Positions 34,838-45,272 of a DNA stretch of 64,000 nt are shown piece by piece. Every line of letters starts with the position of its first letter. Within the stretch, counting starts at the first letter, position 1. The DNA lies in NCBI RefSeq assembly GCF_040939455.1, contig NC_134136.1, forward strand, positions 99,994,014 through 100,058,013, written 5' to 3'. The notes below the pieces were generated by a model. That model saw nothing but the letters and a program-made list of their open reading frames with translations. It searched no databases and was not told the origin of the DNA. Source of the stretch: Microcebus murinus. Lineage: Eukaryota; Chordata; Mammalia; Primates; Cheirogaleidae. The translations under genes were made by a program, and so were the position numbers.

Positions 34838-34923
34838 TGTAATATCTGGCCTTTAATATCTTTGGGTTTTGGTTGTTTTTATATTCGTGGGTTATTATTA
34901 TGATGTTCCGTACGTAATGCTGT

Positions 34924-35789
34924 TTAAAGTACTTCTTGTAGGGCTGGTCTTGTCTTGGTGAATTCTCTGAGCCTTTGCTTGTCTGAGAATGTTTTTATTT
35001 CTCCTTCATATACGAAGCTTAGTTTTGCAGGGAATAATATTCTAGGCTGGGCATTGTTTTGTTTCAAAAGAGTGAGAATGGGGCCCCAGTCTCTCCTTGC
35101 TTGTAAGGTCTCATTAGAGAAGTCTGATGTTATTCGAATTGGCTTTCCCTTGTATGTTACTTGCTTCTTTTGTCTTACAGCTCTTAGAAGGGCCTCTTTG
35201 GTTGATACTTTGGTCAATCTGATGACTGCATGTCGTGACGTCTTCCTGTTTGCATTGAATCTCCCAGGGGTCCTCTGAGCTTCTTGAACTTGTATATCAA
35301 GATTTTGAGCAAGGCCTGGGAAATTTTCCTCTATTATATCTTCAAACGTTGTCTTCATAGAAGACAACAGCTTGTCCCAAACAGCTTGTCCAACCCTTGA
35401 GTGTTGTCTTCTTCCCCTTCTTGTAAGCCTATAACCCTCACATTAGGTTTCTTCACATAATCCCACAGCTCTTGTAGGCTTTGCTCTTTTCTCTTGTTTC
35501 TCTGCTCTATTTCTGTGACTGATTTATTTAATTGGAGGGTGTTATCTTCAAGCTCTGAGATTCTTTCTTCTGTTTCATCTACCCTGTTCTTGAGACTTTC
35601 CACTGTATTTTGTAGTTCCTTGAATTGATTCTTCATTTCCATGAGTTCGGTTACACTTTTCTTCATTGTGTCTATTTCTTTTCCCATATCTTGGAGGCTT
35701 TTTGTGGTTTCTTTATGTTGGTTATTGAGTTGTTGTTTTTCCGTTTGGTTCTTCATATTTCCTGAGTTCTTTCGCTGATTTCTTCCCAT
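34924..35789 (-). pseudogene. Broken ORF1 of the minus-strand L1
   Basis: It starts at 35789 with the same MGRNQRKNSG segment. Relative to the intact ORF1 it lacks 39 codons (117 bases, matching 4981-5097 there) between the N-terminus and the coiled coil, in frame. An insertion of 35 bases near 35346-35385 shifts the frame in front of the FEDIIEENFPG segment. An AAA-to-TAA change ends the C-terminus 14 residues early. The coiled coil and the RRM-like part are otherwise well kept. Confidence 0.9.
35348..35368. repeat. Perfect 9-bp inverted repeat in the ORF1 insertion
   Basis: GTTGTCTTC, a 3-base loop, and GAAGACAAC form a perfect hairpin inside the 35-base insertion. The insertion also repeats the neighbouring ACAGCTTGTCC segment. 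Confidence 0.9.
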
Positions 35790-37174
35790 GTCGATCAGTT
35801 GTTGTTTCTTTCCTTAAGTTATTGTTTGGGTATTCACACACCTTGTTTAGTTTCTGAGGCGTTAGGTGGTGTCTGTGGGTGAAATTGGACCCCTCCCTGT
35901 ATATTGAGTCAGTGGGTGCCGTGAAAAGGCTGTGCAGGATGCCGTCCCTGTCAGTAGGTGGCGGTTGCTTGGAGGAACAGGCTATGCTGTGGATTTTGTG
36001 TAAGCCTGCTTCAGGCCGTTAGCAGGGGTCAAAGTTCTGTTCCCTGCTTCCAGGGAAAGCTGTCAGGGAGGGGCTGGAATGGTCCCACTCAGCCAGAAAG
36101 TCTGGGTGTGGGGGTGGGGCTGTCTGAGACCGGCAGTCTGGAGCGGGCCTCACTTCTTTCCACCCTCCCCAAGTCCGCAGCTACTCCTGGGTCTCTGCCA
36201 GCAGGCCAGACCACAAGCCACCAGGCCTCCCGGGACTGTGATGTCGGCAGGGAGGTTCCCTGCACAGAAACGCCACCTGGGTTGGGCGCACGGCCTCCTC
36301 CTGGGAGGAGGGTTGCCTTCTAGGACGCCGATCTGCCCCTGGAGGCACACACACCTCAGTAGGCTGTTCACGTATAACCTTTCTGTGCCCTGGGCAATGC
36401 TAGCCCTCGGTGCAGGGGATCTGGTCTGCAGGTCCGACCTCTGGGTCCCAAATTTCAAACTGTATCCCCACCAGGGAGAGGATTTCCGGTCCCAATTCAC
36501 CCACAGGGAGCCCAAGCTGGGTCTATGTCTCTCAGCCTCTGAGTCGGCACCGTTCTCCTGGGAACTCAGTGCCAGCAGCACCTGGGAGGGCGGGCGGGTA
36601 GGGAGCTCACAGTCTGAGTTCCCCTGAGTCAGCTGTACGGTCCCAATAGGGAAGGTCCCGTTCCCTGGAGGTGCCTCCAGCTGGTGGCTGTATTGTCTCT
36701 CTGGGCAGCCGCGGGTAGGGTCGGCGGAGGGGAGGAGGAGGTAATATGGCGCCTGCCGCGCGGCTCGGGTCTGTGCACACGGAGGTGCCCGGAGGAAGTT
36801 GGGAACCTGGTGCCACGTCTGCTACAGGCTCACCGCTGGCTGGTGGCGGTGGCGGTCTCTGGGCTGGTGTCCGCAGGTCTCTCCACCCACTGGGGAGCCC
36901 ACCAGCAGTCCCAAATGCAGGGGAGGGGAAACAGAAAATCGACCTACCCTTGCCGCTGGTCTCCGGGCTGCTCCGGTGATCTCAGCCTCCAGTTCTCCTC
37001 CGCAGCCTCCTCCCGTGGAGTCTCCCGGGGTCTCAGGGACCCCTCCTTCCGGCCCTTGTCTGCTGTATGTTCGTCTTCTTGCTTCTTTCCTCTAATTTCT
37101 GCTAGAATCTGTCTTTTCTGCAGAGAGACTCTGTTTGGCGGTGTTATTCGTCTGCCATGTTGCTCCACCCTCCC
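35790..37174 (-). promoter_or_regulatory. 5' UTR of the minus-strand L1
   Basis: A 1385-bp CpG-rich leader homologous to 3539-4927. The YY1-type site near the 5' end is altered (CAACATGGCAG). It has one copy of the unit that is duplicated in the other L1. Two open frames, plus strand here and antisense to L1, are shared with that copy (36079-36627 and 36684-37259). Confidence 0.85.
36079..36627 (+). other. Antisense open frame B, second copy
   Basis: A 182-codon frame from a true ATG, antisense to the L1 at 30957-37174. It corresponds to the frame 4170-4610 of the other L1 and is 36 codons longer because the TAA there is CAA here. The frame survives a 24-base net length difference. No domain was recognised. 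Confidence 0.4.
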
Positions 37175-37259
37175 TTCTCTATATATTTTTAGTTGGCCAA
37201 CTAATTTCTTTCTATTTATAGTAGAGATGGGGTCTAACTCTTGCTCAGGCTGGTCTTGA
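36684..37259 (+). other. Antisense open frame A, second copy
   Basis: A 191-codon frame from GTG that runs out through the L1 5' end at 37174 into the flanking Alu. The first shared in-frame ATG is at 36915. It matches frame A of the other L1, with two 3-base indels that keep the frame. Translation is not shown. Confidence 0.4.
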
Positions 37260-37337
37260 ACTCCTGACCTCGAGCTATCCACCTGCCTCGGCCTCCCAGA
37301 GTGCTAGGATTACAGGTGTGAGCCATGGCGCCCAGCC
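37175..37337 (-). mobile_element. Partial Alu interrupted by the L1
   Basis: Only the left-monomer half remains, from the linker (TATTTTTAGTTGGCCAACTAATTTC) to GGATTACAGGTGTGAGCC and the Alu 5' end. The other half would lie left of the L1 but is absent. The first 16 bases (37175-37190) are the likely right copy of the L1 target-site duplication. Confidence 0.9.
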
Positions 37338-38515
37338 AGACTTAATGTTTTAAGACTATGAAGTTTAGAGCAGGCATTTTAATTGGAGATTCAAGGGTGA
37401 GAATCTCTAATAATGGTTGAAAATGTGTGCATATTATATAGATTTTTGTGGCAATAGAGTACATAATTTTCCCCAAGATTTGTTAATTAAGAAGCATAGT
37501 ATTTGATTCTGATAACTCTGAGACAAAGGTAAGTTATCAGTACTATTTTATATCTAACTTCATTAAAGCTTATGAAAGTTTAGCCACAAGTCACAGGCAT
37601 TTAATCCAGTAATCTTTTCTTATGTGGTTATTACTTTCATTGGCTTAAAATCAAGTTTGCTATAATATATTCAGGCACTTCCCCCACCCCCACCCAGTAA
37701 GTGGAGCTTAATCACCCACCCCACCCAAATTTGGGCTATATTTAATGATTTGCTTCCAGAGCATAGACTAGAGAAAAGGGAAAAAATAGTAACTTTACAT
37801 TGGAGAAACCTGGCTAATACTACAATAACAAAGTGATGAAAGTTAATATCACCAGTAGTGTCATGGGAATATCATGTATAGCCTAATATAATATGATGGG
37901 AAGGGTACTGCACCTTGGTGATATTCTTCCCCCAAACCTCAAACCCCACTCTAATCATGAGAAACATCAGACAGATCTAGATTGGGGAATTTATACAGGA
38001 TACTTGTCAAGTACTCCTTAAGAGTATCAAGCTCATGAAAAATAAGGAAAGACTGATAGACTGTCACAGACCAGAAAAGACTGGGGAGATGTGACAATTA
38101 AATTGAATGTGGTATCCTGGATTGGATCCTGGAACAGAAAGAGGACATTAATGGAAAGACTGGTGAAATCTAAATGACGTCTATAGTTTAGTTAATACCA
38201 GTGTACAAATATTGGCTTCTTAGTTTTGACAAATATATCATGGAGATGTAAGATGTTAGCATAGGAGTAAATTGGGTGAAGGAATATAAGAGAACTCTAT
38301 TATCTGAATTATCTATTAATAAAATCATTCCATAATAAAAAGTTAATTTATAAAAGTTGGTTGAATCTAAAAAGATGACCAAAGATTCAACTTACATTTT
38401 ATTCCTGGGTTAACCATAACAAATATCACCTTCTCTGGAAAGCCTTCCTTCTGACCTTACATACTAAGCCACTAACAGAATTAACGGTAGTCTCCTGTGG
38501 GTTATGGGAGACATT
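37338..38515. other. Unique DNA
   Basis: Nothing recognised beyond short C-rich runs near 37680-37730. Confidence 0.45.
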
Positions 38516-38519
38516 ATTT

Positions 38520-38755
38520 ATTGCCTAGTGGTTATGTGTTTGGACTCTTGGTTCTAGACTGCTGGGATTTGAAGCCAGGCTCTACCACTTACCAGCTTGG
38601 TGACTTTTAGTACATTACTTGATCTTTCCATGCCCCAGTTCCCTCATCTATAAAATATTAATCTACCTTTTTGTGAGCAAGTAATTTAAAGTCATACATT
38701 CAAAGTCCTTAGAATAATACCTGGTACATAGTAAGAAGTCAATAAGTGATAGTGG
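38520..38755 (+). repeat. MIR SINE
   Basis: The forward MIR order is clear: GCCTAGTGGTTATGTGTTTGGACTC, GGGATTTGAAGCCAGGCTCTACCACTTACCAG, CCCTCATCTATAAAAT, and a CTGGTACATAGTAAG end, followed by a short (GAT)n. Confidence 0.88.
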
Positions 38756-38776
38756 TGATGATGATGATGACATCTC

Positions 38777-39137
<361 letters not shown>

Positions 39138-39179
39138 ATATAACACTTATAAATATGTAATTGCTTACCCCTACTTCTT

Positions 39180-39280
39180 TTAGATGGTGAGATCTTTGAG
39201 GATAAAAACCATACTTTATTTATCTTTGTAATCCCTATGTCTGATAAATAGTAAATACTCAGTAATTGTTGAGCAAATGT
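39180..39280 (+). repeat. L2 3'-end fragment
   Basis: ATCTTTGAGGATAAAAACCATACTTTATTTATCTTTGTAATCCC followed by GATAAATAGTAAATACTCAGTAATTGTTGAGCAAATG is a degraded L2 end. Confidence 0.7.
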
Positions 39281-41895
39281 ATGGTTGGTTTTCTGGATCC
39301 TGACCTGTCTTATCTGAATGAAAATGATAAAACTCCAGATTAAACATTATTGAGGACAAGTGATTGAATTCTAAAATGGTAGAGATTATAGAAAACAGGG
39401 CAATTTAAGATAATGTGGGGTAATCCATTTATATGGAACATTCAACACACCTGTCTTCCTTGCAGAACAAGAGAGAAGATTAGCTAAATTTGAAAAATGC
39501 AAACCAAAGTTTGTAAAATGTTCTTAGGCATTCTAGGAGTACAGAGTTCCTGTTTTAGATTCATTATGGTGTTGTTTTTATTATTGAGAGGGAACTTAAA
39601 TAATTTAAAACATTTGCTAACCTAAGAAAGGACTTAGTTTTTAAAGATAATGTGTTGAGAAGTGAGTTGAAGTGGTATTGATGGTAATGAGTGGAACTGA
39701 GTTTGGTTATGAAGTGAATATGACATTGTTACTGTAAAATTACTGGAAAGATAGCATCAGAAAAGGGAAGGTGAGGATGAATTTATTTGAGACTCTTGTT
39801 CTCTTTTGATAATGCCAAGTTGCATCCTTTGAGTTGCCCCTTAACCAGTATCCATAGGGAAAACATTTTAATCATTATGTATTAATCAAATTTTAACTAA
39901 TCTTTTGCCAAATTCTTCTTTCAGGAACTAGAAAATGCATTGTGAATAGGGAGGGTGTTCAAAATGACTGAAGGTACCTGGCCAGAGGTCTCTGCCATAT
40001 GTTTGATAACTTAATCTTTCTCCGCCCACCTTTTTTTCAGGACAAGCCAAAAGCCAAGCTCACATCCTAGCCATATATCTGTTAAGTCCATATTCTAACC
40101 ACAAAATTTAGATACCTGAATTATAGTGTTCTATCTTATGGTTTTTGAATAAAAGGGATGTAAAAGTAACTCATAAGCACTGTTACTATTCCATCCAAGG
40201 CTGTGAATTACCACATGGTCTGGAAAAGAGGTGGGAACATCATTTTAATTTGGGGGACCAAAATACTTGGCAGTAGTTGATAGGGCTAATTTTCGAACCC
40301 TGCTTTTCAGGTTGAATTTCCCAGGGCTGGAATCGACTAGATTTGGCTCATGGAATTCCAGATGCTCTGGTAATTATAGTGCAAGAACTAAATTTTCTGT
40401 TCTCATTTGTCCTTTTAAAATACTTTCATTCCTCATCTGGTCTCTTTCACCCAGTGTTTAGGGGTTATAACTTTTATGAGTAAAATTTAGTTTTAAATGG
40501 AAGAAAAGGTAGTGCCTGCTACCATGGTACTAGTTAATCATAAGTTCATAAAAAAGCTAACATACTGGGTCAGAGAGCCAGCATTAAAATTTGATGTGTT
40601 TGGTGAAAATAAATTAAAAAGGTCTTGTAGAAAGCTTGCACTTTGGAGCTTTTTCTCTGCCGTCTGTCATTTGAGGCATAAACCTGTGCCCTCATGTGTA
40701 CCCAATTGCAATGTATCTCTTCTATCGAAAGCTAGATAATTACAAGGTTCCATAGTCCCTTGGCAGATTGAATAAAGGGTTACTTGAATTTCTTTTTGTA
40801 GACTCTACATGTATATTGTATTCTGTAAAGATACTGTACACAGTTCTGTAGTAAGGCTGACTATAAGCATTGTATAAATTAATATCTCTTTAGCAAATAG
40901 TAATCTGAAATTGTCTCCAGAGCACATAATGTGTGGTTATCTTTAGGATGTTGAATAACTGTGATTTTGTTGATCATCATCTTCATTAAGAAGTATCATG
41001 TACAAATCAAGTTGTATTATAGATACTCATCAGATGCTTCTAGCCTAACATGAGGGACATATAGTATCTAAACAACCATTCAATGAGAAGACCAATAATT
41101 CATTGTCACTATTTATGAGCAAAAGAGAAATATGTTGTAGAGCAGTGATAGATGTAGTGGTAAGTAGAGAAAATCGTTTTTTTTTTCTTTTTAGCTGAGG
41201 GACATTTTATATCACTGTTCTAATTAATCAGGGATTAGATTAGGAAAAGATTTCAGTTTCAATAGGGAAGAGGAAGGCTTTGTAACCAAGTTTTTTTTTT
41301 TTTTTTTTTTTTTAAGGTATCAGAGATAAGAAGGAAGGGGTTGTTTAGCAAGTTTCTGTCTGTGGGCCAGGTAATTTCACAAGAGCTGTGAGGTTTAATT
41401 TGGAGATAAAATAATATTTTTTAAGTATGACAAAGAACAATATATTAGCTGCCTTTTGGCATTTTTACATGTAATTCAAGACCAGTTTTAAAAAATAAAG
41501 AAGTGGTAATAATTTATTCATTTACATAATTATATAATTTTAAATAATGTTATGGAGATCACTAAATATACTCAAATGACATGAAAAAGAATAAAGAGGA
41601 CTTTGCAAAGCACCCCATGGATGTTCGACAAATTCTAATTTGTGATGGTAATAGAAAGAGAACAATCAAAATAATTTAAGGGCTGGCAAATGTAAGGAAT
41701 GGCAAAGATTAATGTAATTCCCATTGTTTTTCTTTAAGAAAAGAAGGATGTGGGATGGTAGGGTTACTGGCTTCAAGTCTGGAGATCAGTCAGATGAGCA
41801 GAGGTAATCATTAGTGAAGCGTATTTTTTTTTTAGTTTTGCCAAAGAAGGAGCAAGATGAAAATTCTTACTCTGTAGGCTAAACAATTTGAAAAG
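39281..41895. other. Unique DNA with a poly(T) run
   Basis: No gene recognised. A run of 23 T lies at 41291-41313 with no recognisable element beside it. A splice-acceptor-like pyrimidine tract ends at about 40040, but what follows does not look like an exon. Confidence 0.45.
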
Positions 41896-41899
41896 TTAA

Positions 41900-42320
41900 A
41901 AAAAAATTGGCACCCAAATACACTTATTTTAAGTGTTCATTTTTGATGAGTTTTGACAAGCGTGTACTCTCATATATCTTCCACTGCAATCAAGCTATAG
42001 AACATTTCCATGATCCAAAGATGTTTCCTTGTGCTTTTTCCAAGTCAAATCTCTTCTCCATCCCACCCACAGGCAACTGCTTATCTGCTTTCTGTCACTA
42101 TAGATTGGATTTGCCTTTTAAAAAGAGTTTCACATAAATGCAACCATACAGTATTGTACTCTTTTGTGTCTGGGTTCTTTTGCTTAGTGTAAAGTTTTTG
42201 AGATTTATCCATGTCATTGCATGTATCAGTAGTTTATTTCTCTTTATTCCTAAGTAGCATCCATTGTATAGAATACTACAATGTATTTATCCGTTCACCT
42301 GTTGATGAGCATCTGGGTTC
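41900..42320 (-). repeat. Ancient L1M 3' fragment
   Basis: The order GTTTTGACAAGCGTGTACTCTC, ACATTTCCATGATCCAAAGATG, then TTTTTGAGATTTATCCATGTCATTGCATGTATCAG is the reverse strand of an old L1M 3' end. It is highly diverged. Confidence 0.8.
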
Positions 42321-42359
42321 TATAATGGTATGAGTAAATCTAAGTCATTTAGTGGGCCT

Positions 42360-44150
42360 GTTTCACTGGTCTGTGAACTTCACAAGTTTTTTTCCCAGTG
42401 GTAGAGCTTTTTAAAAAATTTCCCTTGGGTGAGACAGTAATGCTATAAGTGGCTGAAGTGCGAGAAATGACCTTTCCCCAGATGTGATAAAGCTCTGGAA
42501 AGGTCTTTTCCTCTGGAGAGTAGGCCTTTTATTATTGAAAAGGCTCTGAGCATGATTCACAGTGATTATTCTTCCCTGTTGCCCACCAGAACCATGAATG
42601 AATCTATCTTGGATCTTCACTTTGAAAACTTGGTGGAATTCCTGGAGGTCAGGCCAATGAGAGTGTGGGTTCCCCCTAAGACTTGGCCTCCAAGAATTTC
42701 TTGCTCTTATACTAGTTCCACACTCAGTCTCCAGCAATTTGTCAAAACTACCATAAAGTGTTCCTACTAATTTATGGATCCAGCATCATCTCCTCCAGGT
42801 AAGCAGATCTTGGCCATGTCTCTCTGGATGTACCTGTCTCTTCTGACCTCAGTTCTCTGACAGGTCTAAGAGAGGTCTTGATTTTCAGTTTGCCCAGATT
42901 TTTCTTGTAAGGATAGGAGTGACAACTTCTAAGCACTTTACATGTTGGAGCTGAAACCAGAAGTGTCCCTCACCTTCATTTTTGAAAGATATTTTTAGTG
43001 GATGTACAATTCTAGGTTGGCAGCTTTTTTTTTTCCTTCAGTGCTTTGAAGATGTAATTTCATTGTCTTTAGGATTGAATGGTTTCTAACAAGAAATTTG
43101 CACTGTTCTTATCTTTGTTCATCTGTATGTAATAATCTTTTTCCATACCCTCCTCTGGCTGCATTTAATAACTTCTCTTTATTGTTTCTTTTCAACAATT
43201 TGATTATGATATGTCAGTGTGGTTTACTTTTTGTTTATCTTCTTTAAAATTTGTTGATATTCTTAGTCCTGTGGTTGTATAGTTTTCATAATTTTGGAAA
43301 TTTGGGGGCATTATTTCTTTCAATAATTTTTATATTTCTCCCTCTATCTTTTTCTTTCTGGAAATCCAATTAATGTTATCCTGTTAGGCCACTTAGTATT
43401 GTCTGACAGGTCACTGAGTTTCTGTTCATTTTTTTTTCAGGCTTCTTTCTGCTTGCACTTCAGGTTGGATAGTTTTTATTGCTATGTCTTCAAGTTTACT
43501 AATCTCTTCTGTAGTACCTACTCTACTATTAATCCAATTCAGTAAGTTTCTTATTTCACATATTGTGTTTTTCATTTCTATAAATTTCATTTGGCTTTTA
43601 TTTATATTTTTATTCTTTCCCCATTATATGCATGTTTTTCTTTAAAAATTTGAGAACATTGAGCATATTTTCCATGGCTATTTTAAAGAAATTGTTTGCT
43701 AATTCCATTATCTCTGTCATTTCTTGGTCCTTCTATTAATTGATTAATTTTTCCTGGTTATCTGTCAAAATTTCCTGCTTCTTCACATATCTGATAGTTT
43801 TTATTGGATGCTAGACAGTGTGAAGTTTACATTGTTGAGTGTTGAATTTAGTTGTATTCTTTTAAAGATTATTGAGCTTTGTCCCATAGGCAGTTAATTT
43901 ATTTGTGGATCAGTTTGATCCTTTGAAAGCTTTTTAAAAGATTTTTAAGGACAGATCAAAATGCAGGTTTAGCTTCACTACTAAGAAATGATCCTTCTGA
44001 TATCTCTACTGAATTATTTTAATATTCTCTAAAGTCTGTTTACTTTGGCTGGTAGAACACTAATGATTCTAGCCTCATGTGAGTTTTAGGAAATTTGTCT
44101 CACAGCTCTCTGATATTTGCTTATAACCAGATGGGATAAATTCAGTGGAG
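42360..44150 (-). repeat. Ancient L1M 5' region
   Basis: Segments such as TTACATGTTGGAGCTGAAACCAGAAG, TTCTTTCAATAATTTTTATATTTC, TATTGGATGCTAGACAGTGTGAAG and TACATTGTTGAGTGTTGAATTTAG match the antisense of the long 5' region of old L1M elements. No coding frame is left. Confidence 0.7.
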
Positions 44151-44172
44151 AGGAGCAAGAGTTGAGGAGGAT

Positions 44173-44199
44173 GAGAGAGAGAGAGAGAGAAAAAAAAAA
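44173..44199 (+). repeat. (GA)n and poly(A) microsatellite
   Basis: A GAGAGA run of about 18 bases is followed by an A run. Confidence 0.9.
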
Positions 44200-45197
44200 G
44201 AAGTGAGGGGTAATAAACAGAGTAGGAACTGGGGTATGAGGGTAAATCGTGTTTGCCTGACTTGGGAACTCATTTGTACCACTTTAGGCTCTGCAAGGGT
44301 TTCAATAAGTATAGGTATGATTCTTATTTTCTTACTTCATGTTTTTTCTTAATTGTGAGTGCATGAACCTGGGGGCTACCTGAATCATGAGAGCTGAATC
44401 TGTACCTTTTGTCCCCTGAAGCTTACCTGATATAGCCAGTAAATCAGGATATTAGACACACAGTTCTGTCATTTTAAGGAACCCTGGACAGAAGATTCTT
44501 GGATTCTTGATCTCTTCCTCTATTGTAAAGAGACCCGATTGGAATTGCTGATTATAAAAAGCACTCAACTAGGTAGAGTCCTTTAAATATCAGGGTTCTA
44601 GAACAAGTTCTTCTATTCTTTGTTGGAGTGGAAATTCACTTGATCCCTCTAGTTCTCATTGGGTCATATGATTTTCAGCCTCTTTTGTCTCAGATTCTAA
44701 TATGGAGTAGGTCATATGTCCGGCATCCTCAGTGACACCTAATTGAAAATCAATAGGAAAATATTCTGGGAAGTGTGAATCAGGTACAAAACTACAATTC
44801 CCCTTTTTCTTTAGCTGTCAGTGAGCTCAGATACAAATTGGCTTTTCTGTGCTATAAACTATAGCATAGTTTCCTATGGGTGGTATAACTACATCTTGAA
44901 TTTCTCATTGGGGTTTATCCATTAATTCTAACTTATGTTTTGCCTGGTCTCATTACTGTGTTTTTGTTTTTTACAATTTTGCTTTTGTCTTACTTTGCTA
45001 TATGGATACCTGTATGTACTTCAAAATCTTTGTAGAATATGGTGCTTGTGGTGAGAAATTTAAACATCCTTAAATAAGGAAACAAATAAGAAAAATAGAT
45101 GAAATAATATCAAAATAAATGTTCAACATGTATTCAGATATTTATGTAATTTAAACATACAATTTTAATAATTTTCTTTATGTTGTTTTCTTTGAAG
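44200..45197. other. Unique DNA
   Basis: Nothing recognised. Confidence 0.45.
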
Positions 45198-45272
45198 ACA
45201 GAGAATGAAAAGCTTAAACTAGAAGACAAATGGAAGGCTGATATAGATAAGAAAAAATGGCAGCAGCAAGAA
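45198..45272 (+). CDS. Candidate internal exon, coiled-coil-like
   Basis: A 75-base stretch, exactly 25 codons, begins after a pyrimidine-rich acceptor-like tract ending in TTTGAAG and ends at a GTAACC donor-like sequence. The peptide TENEKLKLEDKWKADIDKKK and the following WQQQE are rich in Lys, Glu, Asp and Gln with Trp, unlike the usual Leu/Phe/Tyr-rich translations of AT-rich DNA here. The frame closes soon after the donor. The donor is weak (A at -1, C at +5) and the acceptor has A at -3. If real, it is an internal phase-0 exon of an unidentified coiled-coil protein. It could also be chance. Confidence 0.35.

Larger units (their letters stand above)
30957..37174 (-). mobile_element. Young full-length-class L1, broken, 3' end deleted
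   Basis: It matches the intact L1 from its 5' end (about 37174) to just after the ORF2 stop. Most of the 3' UTR and the poly(A) are missing at 30957. ORF1 has a 39-codon in-frame deletion, a 35-base insertion with frameshift, and an early stop. ORF2 has a nonsense codon and two frameshifts. It cannot move itself. On the right it interrupts an Alu at TTCTCTATATATTTTT/AG, a good L1 endonuclease site. The expected left duplication is gone. Confidence 0.94.

Noticed and set aside
40018..40072. Pyrimidine-rich acceptor-like tract followed by a short frame ending in TAG, with AATAAA downstream
   Set aside because: Only about ten codons follow the AG, and its position does not fit with the candidate exon at 45198 as a terminal exon of the same gene.
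41291..41313. Run of 23 T as a possible retroelement tail
   Set aside because: No SINE, L1 or processed transcript was recognisable next to it, and no duplication was found.
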